Part shown: positions 55,450 through 64,000 of the stretch, one piece after another
Layout: every line of letters starts with the position of its first letter
How positions within the stretch are numbered: position 1 is the stretch's first letter
Assembly (NCBI GenBank): GCA_010365215.1
Contig: JAAFGT010000002.1
Location: 62,001 to 126,000, forward strand
Reading direction: 5' to 3'
DNA: 64,000 nucleotides
From: Acidipila sp.
Lineage (GTDB): Bacteria; Acidobacteriota; Terriglobia; Acidiferrales; UBA7541
Translations under genes and position numbers: made by a program
Notes under the pieces: model-generated
Database searches by the model: none
What the model saw: only the letters and a program-made list of their open reading frames with translations
What the model was told of the DNA's origin: nothing

Positions 55450-55612
55450 GGAAGTATTAAAGCATAGAAGCTGAGATGCGTTAATTCCTGGACTTGGAAG
55501 GTTTCTTGCGTGCTTTAATCATACCTGCTTTGATCCGGGCTGTTTTGGTTATGCTTGTTTTGACCGGGCGTGGTTAAATGCGCGAGAAATCGTACGCGTC
55601 TCAGGGGATAAA

Positions 55613-57283
55613 ATGTCTTCGCCACTCATACCGAGCGAACTTGACGCTCGTACCCAAGCTTTTCCCGTCCTGACCGCGACGCAAATCAGCCGTGTGCGCG
55701 CCTGGGGCAAACTTCGAGACGTTAAGACCGGTGAAATCCTGTTCGAGCCCGAGGATTCGGAGACCCCATTCTTCGTGCTGCTCACCGGACGGATGGAGAT
55801 CGTGCAGACGGAGTTTGCAGGCGAGCGCGCCATAGCGGTGCACGGCCCAGGGGAGTTTAGCGGTGAAATGACCATGATTTCCGGACGGCGCAGCCTGGTT
55901 CGCGGGCGCGTCACGGAGGCCGGCCAGTTTCTTGAGCTGAGCCCCGATGGTTTGCGGTCGCTGATCGCCAGGGACGCCGAGTTGAGCGAAATTTTCATGA
56001 GAGCTTTCATTCTGCGGCGCCTGGAATTGATCAGCCGCGGGCAGGGCAACATCATCCTGATGGGTTCGCGGCACTCGGCCAACACGCTGCGCCTGCGCGA
56101 ATTTCTAAGTCACCTCGAACATCCCTTTACTTATGTGGATCTCGACACGGACAAGACTTCCCAGGAACTCCTGGACCGTTTCAGCGTCAAATTGGACGAA
56201 ATTCCCGTGGTCCTCTGCAACAGCCGGTTCGTGCTGCGCAATCCGTCGATTCAGGAATTGGCGGATTGCCTCCGGCTCAACAGCAACATTGATGAATCGC
56301 AAGTCCGCGATTTGATCGTTGTGGGTGCGGGGCCGTCGGGGTTGGCGGCCGCGGTCTATGCAGCCTCGGAAGGGCTGGACGTGCTGGTGATCGAAGCCGT
56401 TTCGCCCGGCGGGCAGGCCGGATCCAGCTCCAAGATCGAAAATTACCTGGGCTTTCCTACGGGAATTTCCGGACAGGAACTGGCGACGCGGGCCATCGTG
56501 CAGGCAGAGAAATTTGGAGCCAAGATGATGGTGGCGCACAGCGTCAAGCGTCTGGATTGCGTCAAGCGCCCCTACGCGGTGGTACTGGACAACGGCAGCA
56601 GACTCTCGGCGCGCGCCGTAGTCATCGCGACGGGAGCGCAGTACAACAAGCCGCACATCGCCAATCTGGAAAAATTTGAGGGCCAGGGAATTTATTACGG
56701 CGCGACGCACATGGAATCGCAGCTATGCGGACAGGACGAGCTTATCGTTGTCGGTGGAGGGAACTCCGCCGGACAAGCGGCGGTTTTCCTGTCGCAGACC
56801 GCAGACAAAGTGCACATGCTGGTGCGCTCTGGCGGGCTGTCGAACACCATGTCACGTTATTTGATTCAGCGCATTGAAGAAAATCCCGCAATCGAATTGC
56901 ATTTCAAAACAGAAATTGTAGATCTCGCGGGGGAGGCACATCTGGAGCGCGTTACCTGGCGCGACAAGTCTACCGGTGAAAATTCCGTCCACAATATCCG
57001 CCACGTGTTCATTATCGCTGGCGCTTCTCCGCGAACGGAGTGGTTGAAAGGCTGTATTGCCCTGGACAGCAGAGGGTTCATCCTCACCGGACGGGATTTG
57101 GAGACGGTAATCCAGGGGCCTTTGTGGTCGCTGGCCCGCGCTCCGCAGATGCTGGAGACCAGCCTTCCGGGCGTGTTTGCGGTGGGAGATGTGCGCTCGG
57201 GAAATGTGAAGCGCGTGGCCTCCGCTGTGGGAGAAGGAGCGATCGCCATTCACCTGGTGCATCGCGCCCTGGCGGAGGCTTAG
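55613..57283 (+). CDS. cNMP-binding domain fused to a thioredoxin-reductase-like flavoprotein lacking CxxC
   Basis: Protein of 556 residues in three parts. Residues about 15-135 are a cyclic-nucleotide-binding-like domain (GEILFEPEDSETPFFVLLTG, GPGEFSGEMTMISGRRSL). Residues about 140-225 are a glutaredoxin-like fold in which the redox site is replaced by GSRHSANTLRL. Residues about 230-555 are a thioredoxin-reductase-type domain with FAD motif LIVVGAGPSGLAAAVYAAS, NADPH motif IVVGGGNSAGQAAVFLS and ATG motif VIATGAQYNKP, ending FAVGDVRSGNVKRVASAVGEGA. The usual CATC dithiol position reads GATHMESQLC, and no CxxC occurs anywhere. It probably binds FAD and NAD(P)H but cannot be a classic thioredoxin reductase. 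Confidence 0.9.
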   Translation: MSSPLIPSELDARTQAFPVLTATQISRVRAWGKLRDVKTGEILFEPEDSETPFFVLLTGRMEIVQTEFAGERAIAVHGPGEFSGEMTMISGRRSLVRGRVTEAGQFLELSPDGLRSLIARDAELSEIFMRAFILRRLELISRGQGNIILMGSRHSANTLRLREFLSHLEHPFTYVDLDTDKTSQELLDRFSVKLDEIPVVLCNSRFVLRNPSIQELADCLRLNSNIDESQVRDLIVVGAGPSGLAAAVYAASEGLDVLVIEAVSPGGQAGSSSKIENYLGFPTGISGQELATRAIVQAEKFGAKMMVAHSVKRLDCVKRPYAVVLDNGSRLSARAVVIATGAQYNKPHIANLEKFEGQGIYYGATHMESQLCGQDELIVVGGGNSAGQAAVFLSQTADKVHMLVRSGGLSNTMSRYLIQRIEENPAIELHFKTEIVDLAGEAHLERVTWRDKSTGENSVHNIRHVFIIAGASPRTEWLKGCIALDSRGFILTGRDLETVIQGPLWSLARAPQMLETSLPGVFAVGDVRSGNVKRVASAVGEGAIAIHLVHRALAEA

Positions 57284-57347
57284 CGGAGACTTCCAAGACT
57301 TACCGGATGAGGAGATTCCTCTTGGGGCAGACCTGGAAGAATCGCGT

Positions 57348-58268
57348 TCAGTGACAGGCTTCGCTGCCGGAATCGGTAAAGGTTTTGCCAGCTTCGGGGA
57401 CGAATTCCCAGTTGTAGCTTTTGGCGTGCAGGGTGAGTTTCAGGACGCCGAAAGTGTCGGTGTTGCGGACTTCGCTGTTGTGGATGGCGATGAGCGGAGT
57501 GTGATTTCTGCCGCCGCTGCCCACGACGAATTCGCGTATGCCGCGCGCCGGGTCGGCGTCGCCGTCAGAGTCGAGCGGCGCGAAGCGTTCGTAGTTATGT
57601 TCGTGGCCCACCACAACGAGAGCTGCGTGGGCGTCGTAGAGAGCCTGCCAGAGGGACTTCAATTCCGGATGGATGGCGTGCGAGCGCTGGGGGCCGGAGC
57701 TCACCAGCGGATGGTGCATGAACGCCATGGTGCAGACGCCGGGGTGCGAAGCCAGATCTTTGCGCAGCCACTGTTCCTGCGTCGAGCCAGCCTCGCAGCC
57801 GCCGATGTAGGCGCAGTTGCTGTTCAACGAAACGACATGCCAGGCGCCGAGCTCGAAGCTATACCAGCCCTGCCGGGGATCTCCGGCTGCGGCGCCGAAG
57901 TAGTGATAATAACCGGCGGCGCCCTTGGTATTGTATTCGTGATTCCCTGGCGCGGGTTTTGTGCGCGCTTTGTGGCGGCCCCAGGTTTTTCCGTAGCAAT
58001 CGTTGAACTCCTGGTCGGTGCCGCTGCCGTAGGCTAAGTCACCGGCGGCGAAGACAATTCCGGGAATCTTGTCGAGGAGTTTTGCGGTAGCTTCGGCGCC
58101 GCTCAAGTCCGAGCAGCCGGCAATATCTCCAGCGCCGACGAAGGTGGCGTCGGCGGCAGCAGCCGGGGGAATGGCCGGCTTCTGCGGTTTGGCCGCAGGC
58201 ACGTACTGCGCGTGCGCGGACGCGGCCATTAGCACGGTGAAAATTCCCAGCAAAATCGCGTTTCTCAT
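57348..58268 (-). CDS. Secreted metallophosphoesterase (purple-acid-phosphatase-like)
   Basis: Exported calcineurin-like phosphoesterase of 306 residues with a signal peptide (about 1-20, AILLGIFTVLMAASAHA). Metal motifs are VGAGDIAGCSD (D48), FAAGDLAYGSG (D77), APGNHEYNTKG (N109, H110), MAFMHHPLVSSG and VVVGHEHNYER. The order and spacing match the dinuclear metallophosphatase family, acting in the periplasm or outside the cell. The exact substrate is unknown. It stands alone, convergent with the preceding flavoprotein gene. Confidence 0.9.
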   Translation of the reverse strand: MRNAILLGIFTVLMAASAHAQYVPAAKPQKPAIPPAAAADATFVGAGDIAGCSDLSGAEATAKLLDKIPGIVFAAGDLAYGSGTDQEFNDCYGKTWGRHKARTKPAPGNHEYNTKGAAGYYHYFGAAAGDPRQGWYSFELGAWHVVSLNSNCAYIGGCEAGSTQEQWLRKDLASHPGVCTMAFMHHPLVSSGPQRSHAIHPELKSLWQALYDAHAALVVVGHEHNYERFAPLDSDGDADPARGIREFVVGSGGRNHTPLIAIHNSEVRNTDTFGVLKLTLHAKSYNWEFVPEAGKTFTDSGSEACH

Positions 58269-58517
58269 TCGTGCCCTCTATTATGGCGAGGCCGCAGTTC
58301 TCCGGCGAACGGATACGTTGCGGACTTCAATACCGCTTCCAGCTCGCGGCTGCCCGCGCCCGGCGCACGCTGCCCGCGGCATGAGATTGTAACAGCCGGC
58401 AGTGAAATGCGGCACGTCGATACGGCGTCGTTTTTCATACAACTTCGAATTTGCTACGAGCATCCCAACCGTTTAAGATTGAGAGCTTTGGCTTGCCGGA
58501 TTCATAGGGGAGAGTGC

Positions 58518-61500
58518 ATGGTTCGGGTTCCGCGTTACGCATTTCATTTTCTGTTGGTAACTTTGGCCGGCCTGCTCGGGGCGTGCGGATACAGCGCGCC
58601 GGTGAACCCTGTGCCCAATCCGAATCCCCCCAGCCTGACAGGAATTACCTTGAACCCCAGCACGGTCGCGGGAGGCCAGTCGACCACGGGTACGGTGACC
58701 ATCAGCGTGGCAGCGCCCACGGGCGGCACACTCATCGGAATATCCAGCAACAATGTTTCCGTTCCCACTCCCCCAACGGTGATGGTGCTGGCCGGCGCCA
58801 CGACCGCTACGTTTAAGATTGCCACGCCGCAGGTGGGCTCACCAGTGACCGTAGCGGTGTTCGCTACGCTAAACGTGTCGTTGCAGACCACGCTTAACAT
58901 CACGCCGGTCACGGCACTTTCTCTCACCGGGTTCACGCTCACTCCCAGCACCGTACCCAGCAGCACCACCACGCAGGGGATGATCACGATTTCCGCGCCG
59001 GCTTTCGCCGGTGGCCAGTCTATCAACCTCACCAGTGTCAGCCAGCTGGTGACGGTGCCGGCCACCGTGGTGGTCCCTACGGGTGCGACGTCGGTTCTGT
59101 TCAGCGTCTTCACGGCGCCGGTGAACGCGCCCACTTCGGTGGACATCACCGCGGAGCTGAATGGTGGAACGAAAACGGCTACGCTGATGCTTACCGCGCC
59201 TCCGGCGCTGCTGAGCGGAATCAGCATGCAGCCGAATCCTGTGGTGGGCGGGACGGCATCCACGGGCACACTCACTTTGACGCTTCCGGCGCCAGCCGGC
59301 GGAATTCCCATCACGCTGACGTCGAGCGATACGGTAACGCTGCCCATTCCTACCGCTACCACGATTGTCACCATTCCGGCGGGCGCCACGCAGGCGCAAT
59401 TTATGCTGACCCCCACCACCGTTCCCAACACGCGCCGCGTGCAGATAACCGCCACGCAAAACCCAGGGACTTTGAATGCCGTGTCGCAGAGCGTGGTGCT
59501 CAACGTGGTGACCACGGCGGTAACGGTGAGCGCGCTGAACCTCAGCTCTGCTTCCACCACCGGCGGCCTGCAAGTCACGGGAACGGTCAGTATTTCGTCC
59601 GCTGCGCCGCAAGGCGGCACGATCGTGACGCTTTCCAGCAGCAACGCCAGCGCAGCCACGGTTCCAGCAACGGCCATTGTTCCTGCCGGCAGCACTTTCG
59701 TTCAGTTCCCAGTCAACACATCGGCGGTCACCACTGTGCAGATGGCCACGATCTCGGCTGCGCTGGGCACCGGTACAGCTCAGACCGCGGTGCTCACCGT
59801 CAACCCTGCCTCGTCGGTGACGGTCACCTCGCTGACGCTAAGCCCCACGAGTGTGGTGCGAGGCGATGTCTCTACTGGAACAGTCACACTTTCCGGGCCC
59901 GCGCAGTCCGGCGGCGCTCTAGTCACGCTGACCAGCAACGACCCCACGGTCAGTTTCCAGCCCAGCGCGACCAGCGTGCTGGTGCCGGCAGGCTCCACCA
60001 GTCAGACCTTCACCGTGTGCACTTTGCAGGCGGCTTCGTGCCCCGCCGCGGCCGGCACTGCGCCGGTGATGGCGACGATCACCGCGGCGCTGAACGGCTC
60101 AAGCAAGACGGCTGTGCTCTCCGTTGTCGCTGCACCAACGCTGGCGAGCTTCACGCTGGCTGCCAGCACCGTAGCGGGAGGCGCAAGCACCACCGGCACA
60201 TTGACGCTTTCCGCCGCTGCGCCCGCCGGAAGAACGACCACGGTCACGTTGACCAGCTCGGATCCGTCCATTCAGGTGCCGCCAAGCGTGGCGATTCCTT
60301 CAGGAAGCACCACGGCGACGTTTGCGGTCACCACGCTCGGCGTCACCAGCCAGCATGTGGCCACGATTACCGCCACTCTGGGCAGCGTGATGCTGAACGC
60401 AACCCTTACGGTTACGCCGGCGGCGGCTACGGTCAGCCAGGTTTTCTTCAACCCGCCGAGCGTGGTTGGCGGACAGGCTTCGACTGGCACCGTGGTGCTG
60501 AACTCGCCCGCTCCGGCAGGCGGCGTGACGGTCACGGTTTCCTTACCTGCGGGGACGACAGCGGTGACGCTGCCTGTGGTGAGTATATCGATCGCCGCCG
60601 GGGCAACCTCGGCGACGTTCACCGCGAATTCGGCTGCGGTGACCGCGGCCACCGCCGTTCACGTGACCGCGACGCTGGCCTCAGCGGCGCAGATGAATAC
60701 GCTGACGGTTAACCCGGCGACTACGGGCACGCTCAGCGAGCAGATTATTGCCGGCGGCGAAACCACTTCGAGCGATTTCCCGGTGAGTTCCGGCGCATTG
60801 CAGAGCACCATCGTCGGCTCGGACAGCGGCACGCTCACCAGCATCAATCTTTCTACAAACAGTGGCACCACCACGTCGTCGGACACTTTCTCTACGTATT
60901 TTGGCAAGGCCAATCTTGGCCAGTTGCGCGATATTTTTATTGACGCCACCGGAAACGTCTACGCTTGCGGCACCACCAGCGACTCTGCGCTTCCGGTTAC
61001 GGCGGGCGTAGTACAAGCCGTGTACGGTGGCGGGCTTTCCGATGCTTTCGTTGCGGAGTTTGACTCGACCGGCCACGTGAAATTGCTTACCTACCTGGGC
61101 GGAAACGGCGACGACTCCTGCAACAATATTTTTGTGGATTCGACGGGGAATATCTTTGTCAGCGGGCGGAGCACGTCGGCCAATCTTATGGGCACTACCG
61201 GCGTGGTACAGCCCGCGCTGGCGGGGGGCACGGGCGGCGACTTCTTCATGGCCAAGCTGAACCCGGGAGCCACTACCAAGACGTGGTTCACTTTCCTGGG
61301 CGGGATGCTGGACGACAACGCCAGCGGGCGCATCGCCGTGGACTCCATGGGAAATGTATTCATTACCGGCACCAGCAAATCGATTGTGGATTTCCCGATT
61401 TCGGCCACGCAGGGACGCCCGAACATGACCGGAGCGATTAGCTTCGGCGTGCTGGTAGAGCTTGCCCCCGACGCAACTTCGGTGAAGCACACCACATTTT

Positions 61501-62186
61501 TATTCGGACGCACGCCGCCTTCCGGCATGGTTGGAACTCAGGCGGATGCTTCGGGTGGGCTGGCCATCGACGCTGCCGGCGATGTTTACGTTTGCGGCTC
61601 GGCCGCGGCAACCGATTTTCCGGTCACTGCGGGCGCGTTCCAAACCGTGTTCAAGGGCAACCAAGACGCCTACGTGGCGAAGATTGCCGCGAACGGTTCC
61701 ATTGCCGCGCTGACCTTGCTCGGCGGCACGGGAAATGTTCAAGCATGCAAAGGGCTGCATCTGGATAGCGAAGGCAACGTAATCGTCGTAACGCCTACGG
61801 ATGCGGCAGACTATCCGGTGACCGGCGCGGGCATTGGACCGCTGGGCGGCCCCAGCGATTTTGCGGTAACCAAATTGACCGCGGACCTGAGCACGCTGGT
61901 TTTCTCGCGCAAGATCGGCGGCTCCGCTGCGGAAAACGCCGACGCCACGCGCGTGGAGCTCGACGCCAACGAGAATATTTATTTCTCGCTGTCCACAAGC
62001 TCGGCTGATTTTCCAGGCATGACGGCCAGTTCCTTCCAGCAGTTCTTCAAAGGCACACCCGGCGGCGCCAACAACAACATGGCCATCGTCAAGCTCTCCG
62101 CCGACGGGTCCTCAATCCTTTACGCCACTTATCTGGGCGGCTCCGGCCAGAACAGCACGACAACGCTGCGATACAAGAAGAATTAG
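58518..62186 (+). CDS. Giant lipoprotein with seven Ig-like repeats and SBBP beta-propeller repeats
   Basis: Lipoprotein of 1222 residues. The ATG at 58518 is chosen for the GGGGAGAG site just upstream and because it starts a signal peptide ending in lipobox LLGAC (MVRVPRYAFHFLLVTLAGLLGAC). Seven repeats of roughly 95-105 residues follow, each opening with a LSPSTVVGGxxSTGTVTLS-like strand and ending in an ATITATL-like strand. From about residue 740, SBBP propeller motifs appear: DIFIDATGNVYACGTTSDSA, IFVDSTGNIFVSGRST, IAVDSMGNVFITGTSK and LAIDAAGDVYVCGSAAATDF. It is probably surface-exposed; binding partner unknown. Repeats are rich in Thr, Ala, Val and Gly. Confidence 0.85.
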   Translation: MVRVPRYAFHFLLVTLAGLLGACGYSAPVNPVPNPNPPSLTGITLNPSTVAGGQSTTGTVTISVAAPTGGTLIGISSNNVSVPTPPTVMVLAGATTATFKIATPQVGSPVTVAVFATLNVSLQTTLNITPVTALSLTGFTLTPSTVPSSTTTQGMITISAPAFAGGQSINLTSVSQLVTVPATVVVPTGATSVLFSVFTAPVNAPTSVDITAELNGGTKTATLMLTAPPALLSGISMQPNPVVGGTASTGTLTLTLPAPAGGIPITLTSSDTVTLPIPTATTIVTIPAGATQAQFMLTPTTVPNTRRVQITATQNPGTLNAVSQSVVLNVVTTAVTVSALNLSSASTTGGLQVTGTVSISSAAPQGGTIVTLSSSNASAATVPATAIVPAGSTFVQFPVNTSAVTTVQMATISAALGTGTAQTAVLTVNPASSVTVTSLTLSPTSVVRGDVSTGTVTLSGPAQSGGALVTLTSNDPTVSFQPSATSVLVPAGSTSQTFTVCTLQAASCPAAAGTAPVMATITAALNGSSKTAVLSVVAAPTLASFTLAASTVAGGASTTGTLTLSAAAPAGRTTTVTLTSSDPSIQVPPSVAIPSGSTTATFAVTTLGVTSQHVATITATLGSVMLNATLTVTPAAATVSQVFFNPPSVVGGQASTGTVVLNSPAPAGGVTVTVSLPAGTTAVTLPVVSISIAAGATSATFTANSAAVTAATAVHVTATLASAAQMNTLTVNPATTGTLSEQIIAGGETTSSDFPVSSGALQSTIVGSDSGTLTSINLSTNSGTTTSSDTFSTYFGKANLGQLRDIFIDATGNVYACGTTSDSALPVTAGVVQAVYGGGLSDAFVAEFDSTGHVKLLTYLGGNGDDSCNNIFVDSTGNIFVSGRSTSANLMGTTGVVQPALAGGTGGDFFMAKLNPGATTKTWFTFLGGMLDDNASGRIAVDSMGNVFITGTSKSIVDFPISATQGRPNMTGAISFGVLVELAPDATSVKHTTFLFGRTPPSGMVGTQADASGGLAIDAAGDVYVCGSAAATDFPVTAGAFQTVFKGNQDAYVAKIAANGSIAALTLLGGTGNVQACKGLHLDSEGNVIVVTPTDAADYPVTGAGIGPLGGPSDFAVTKLTADLSTLVFSRKIGGSAAENADATRVELDANENIYFSLSTSSADFPGMTASSFQQFFKGTPGGANNNMAIVKLSADGSSILYATYLGGSGQNSTTTLRYKKN

Positions 62187-62439
62187 CGGTCAGACTACGC
62201 TTCTAACGTTTATCGCTTGTTGTAAAACAAATACTCCTCTCGTCGCGCCGTGAATTACGGTGCGTCGTCCCTCCTCTCCTGACTGCTAAAACCTGCGTGT
62301 CTCCACTGACACGACGCTGGATATTGCACACGCATCTACGAAGTTTGCGGATCGCTAACTTTCGTTTTCTCAATAGATTACGCATGGGTACGCCGATTGC
62401 TATTCGCAGATGTGGCGGCGAGGAATTCAGGAAGGGACT

Positions 62440-63360
62440 ATGCCAGAAGGGCGAGGGATAGCGAACGGAAGGGGCGCTGGACCAGACGCCGGTGAACTAC
62501 TCGCCGGTAGTGAATGGCGACTCGGCAGTCAACTAAACGATAGCAGGAGAAGGGCGCACAGGTTCGCGCCGCGGGTTATGGGTTTGGCGGCGATTCTGTG
62601 GATTGCCGGCGGCGCGTTTGTGCAGCAGCGTCCGCTGGCGCGGGTGCAGACCGAAGCGCGAATCATTCAGATGGCGGGGCAGGCGGTGGCGCGCAGAAGT
62701 GAGGAGAAGAAGCAGGTTGACGAAAGGCCGGCACCGCCGAGGGAAGCCCACGGCGCGGCCACGAAGACTCACCCGGTGGAGAGCCGCCGCAACGTCATGA
62801 GTCAGATCGCCGTGAACCGCAACGTCGTGAGTCAGATCGCCGTGAGCCGCATCGTGGTGAGCATTGTCGACCGCAAACTTGCGCTGATCGCGGGCGATGG
62901 CGCAGTGACGAAAATCTATGACGTGGCGGTGGGCGCCGCGGAGACGCCGAGTCCTGAGGGTAAATTCATTATCGCCAGCCGTGTGGAGAATCCTTCCTGG
63001 TACTGGCCGGGGAAAATAGTTCCAGCGGGGCCGCAAAATCCGCTGGGGCCGCGTTGGATGGGCCTGGGCTTCGAGGGATTCGGCATTCACGGCACCAACC
63101 AGCCGCACTCGATCGGGCAAGCGGCTTCGCATGGATGCATACGCATGCGTAATCGCGACGTGGAGGAGCTATTTGTTCGCGTACGCGTGGGCGATGTGGT
63201 GGAGATGCACAGCGAGCATGACGCGGCGGTTGCGTTGATCTTTGGCAGCAGCCCGGAGCGTGATGCGAACTCGCCGGCCTCGCTGCTCTCGGCTGCCGGG
63301 AGCCGGGCGCTGGATGGAAGTTTGGTGATCGCCGCGGCGGCCGGCGCCGTGCGCGAATAA
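62440..63360 (+). CDS. L,D-transpeptidase (YkuD family) with internal tandem repeat
   Basis: Cell-wall enzyme of 306 residues. The ATG at 62440 has GGAAGGG close upstream; an earlier in-frame ATG at 62410 is possible. An N-terminal cytoplasmic stretch precedes one transmembrane segment (about 45-62, MGLAAILWIAGGAFV). The YkuD domain (about 135-265) includes VSIVDRKLALIAGDGAVTKI, GFGIHGTNQPHSIGQ and the catalytic motif SHGCIRMRN with H231 and C233. Just before it are two 30-base tandem copies (62791-62850) encoding NVMSQIAVNR and NVVSQIAVSR, with a third, diverged copy forming the first YkuD strand. It likely makes 3-3 peptidoglycan crosslinks or attaches lipoproteins. Confidence 0.88.
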   Translation: MPEGRGIANGRGAGPDAGELLAGSEWRLGSQLNDSRRRAHRFAPRVMGLAAILWIAGGAFVQQRPLARVQTEARIIQMAGQAVARRSEEKKQVDERPAPPREAHGAATKTHPVESRRNVMSQIAVNRNVVSQIAVSRIVVSIVDRKLALIAGDGAVTKIYDVAVGAAETPSPEGKFIIASRVENPSWYWPGKIVPAGPQNPLGPRWMGLGFEGFGIHGTNQPHSIGQAASHGCIRMRNRDVEELFVRVRVGDVVEMHSEHDAAVALIFGSSPERDANSPASLLSAAGSRALDGSLVIAAAAGAVRE

Positions 63361-63384
63361 CGCGAGCGCGATGGGAGACCCACC

Positions 63385-63642
63385 ATGGAAAACATTCTGA
63401 CCCTTGCCGGACTCGTGCTGACGGCAACGTTTTCTTTCTCGCTTGCGGTGCTGCTAGGTTGGACGACGCTGGCAGGTTTGCTGCGGCTGCTGCCGGTGAG
63501 TGCGACACGCTTTGAAAATGCCAAGCCGGTGCGTGCGGCTGCGCCGGTCTCGCCAGCTTCGGCGAGGCCCAAGCGAGTTCGTGTGGTGGTTGCGGCGGCG
63601 AAGAACCGTTCGGGAAAGGTCTACGCGGTTCGCACCGCATAA
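63385..63642 (+). CDS. Small single-span membrane protein, hypothetical
   Basis: Open frame of 85 residues. A hydrophobic N-terminal segment (about 5-37, LTLAGLVLTATFSFSLAVLL) is followed by a basic Ala/Pro-rich tail (AAPVSPASARPKRVRVVVAA). GGGAGACC lies 11 bases before the ATG. It begins 24 bases after the L,D-transpeptidase stop on the same strand, so co-transcription is likely. No family was recognised; a real gene is plausible from codon pattern and position but not certain. Confidence 0.6.
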   Translation: MENILTLAGLVLTATFSFSLAVLLGWTTLAGLLRLLPVSATRFENAKPVRAAAPVSPASARPKRVRVVVAAAKNRSGKVYAVRTA

Positions 63643-63730
63643 AAATATCGAAGAGGGATTGGGCAGCCGCTGGATGCGGGCCTGCCGCGGTGTGCTATGA
63701 TGCCGTTCCGAACGCAACTGGCTTGCTCCG

Positions 63731-64000
63731 ATGCGGAACTTCCGCCGACTGAAGGTACTGCGAACCGCGCCCCTCGCCGCTCTATTCCTGCTGACATCGT
63801 TGCCCGCTTTGGCCACGGAAGATTGGTCGGCGGCGGCGCGTGCGCTCGAGAAGAAAATTGCTGGCAAGCTCAAGCCGCTCAAGCCGGGCGACAGCGTGGT
63901 GTTGTCAGTGCGAAATTCAAGTTCGCTGGCAGCGGATGAGGTGGAGCGCGTGCGCACCGCGATCGAGGCGGAACTGCGCGCGCAAGGCTGGCGCGTCACC
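63731..64000 (+). CDS. Secreted protein, 3' partial
   Basis: The frame from the ATG at 63731 is open to the window end, giving 90 residues. It starts MRNFRRLKVLRTAPLAAL and continues with a hydrophobic core and a likely signal cleavage after LPALA. The mature part begins TEDWSAAARALEKKIAGKL, then SVVLSVRNSSSLAADEVERV and AIEAELRAQGWRVT. The pattern of a strand ending in RNSSSL followed by a helix is seen at the start of secreted Acidobacteriota proteins of unknown function, but this is recollection of style rather than a confirmed match. The ribosome site is weak. Confidence 0.6.
   Translation, partial: MRNFRRLKVLRTAPLAALFLLTSLPALATEDWSAAARALEKKIAGKLKPLKPGDSVVLSVRNSSSLAADEVERVRTAIEAELRAQGWRVT

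Noticed and set aside
58544-59695. 383-codon open frame on the minus strand, Val/Pro-rich and repetitive
   Set aside because: The repetition mirrors the Ig-like repeats of the lipoprotein on the plus strand, which has a signal peptide and lipobox.

Overview
The window looks like a chromosomal segment of a soil-type Acidobacteriota bacterium (Terriglobia or Koribacter/Bryobacter-like). This is inferred from GC-rich coding sequence, a periplasm and outer-membrane gene set (Mce/Mla transport, lipoproteins, periplasmic sulfite dehydrogenase), large Ig-like/SBBP lipoproteins, PD40-amidohydrolase fusions, and many PAS kinases and TPR proteins. No rRNA, tRNA, CRISPR array, transposase or prophage gene was seen. 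Gene identities rest on recognisable motifs only; no database search was possible.

1-7000: the high-affinity potassium system. kdpA (cut by the window edge), kdpB and kdpC run rightward. They face a leftward kdpE and a sensor kinase carrying only the C-terminal half of KdpD. The N-terminal KdpD half (P-loop plus USP) is a separate gene on the opposite strand, 43 bases away.

7000-24500: metabolic and housekeeping genes. These are a SorAB-type sulfite dehydrogenase pair, a glutathione-independent formaldehyde dehydrogenase, a TPR protein, a beta-propeller/CehA-type hydrolase, a VOC protein, ruvAB, a small secreted protein with a structured leader and a terminator, a Rieske oxygenase, an ankyrin protein, a class II aldolase, glutamate dehydrogenase, YvcK with a TPR partner, and an MglA-like GTPase.

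24500-36400: signalling and envelope lipid transport. After a STAS protein and a diguanylate cyclase comes a leftward gene run. It reads: anti-sigma kinase, STAS protein, MlaE permease, MlaF ATPase, PAS histidine kinase, response regulator, 1039-residue hybrid kinase, MlaD, PqiC-like lipoprotein, EVE protein. A three-gene phosphorelay therefore sits between the two halves of an Mce/Mla transporter.

36500-50400: central carbon metabolism and lipids. Citrate synthase, a HEAT/PilZ-like protein, an amidohydrolase and a fused LplT-Aas lipid enzyme are followed by an IclR regulator divergent from aceB-aceA (glyoxylate shunt). The intergenic region holds a sigma70-like promoter and overlapping palindromes, and aceA ends in a strong terminator.

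50400-52950: a lower-GC accessory patch with a TPR protein, two small hypothetical proteins and a cluster of palindromic repeats. The repeats have near-identical arms (5 mismatches in 105 bases between two copies) flanking segments of 15 or 29 bases that do not match. This is the least explained structure in the window.

53000-64000: an ECF sigma factor with a small membrane protein, a PilZ protein, a DUF420 membrane protein, a cNMP-domain thioredoxin-reductase-like protein lacking CxxC, a metallophosphoesterase, a large repeat lipoprotein, an L,D-transpeptidase, a small membrane protein and the start of a secreted protein cut by the window end.
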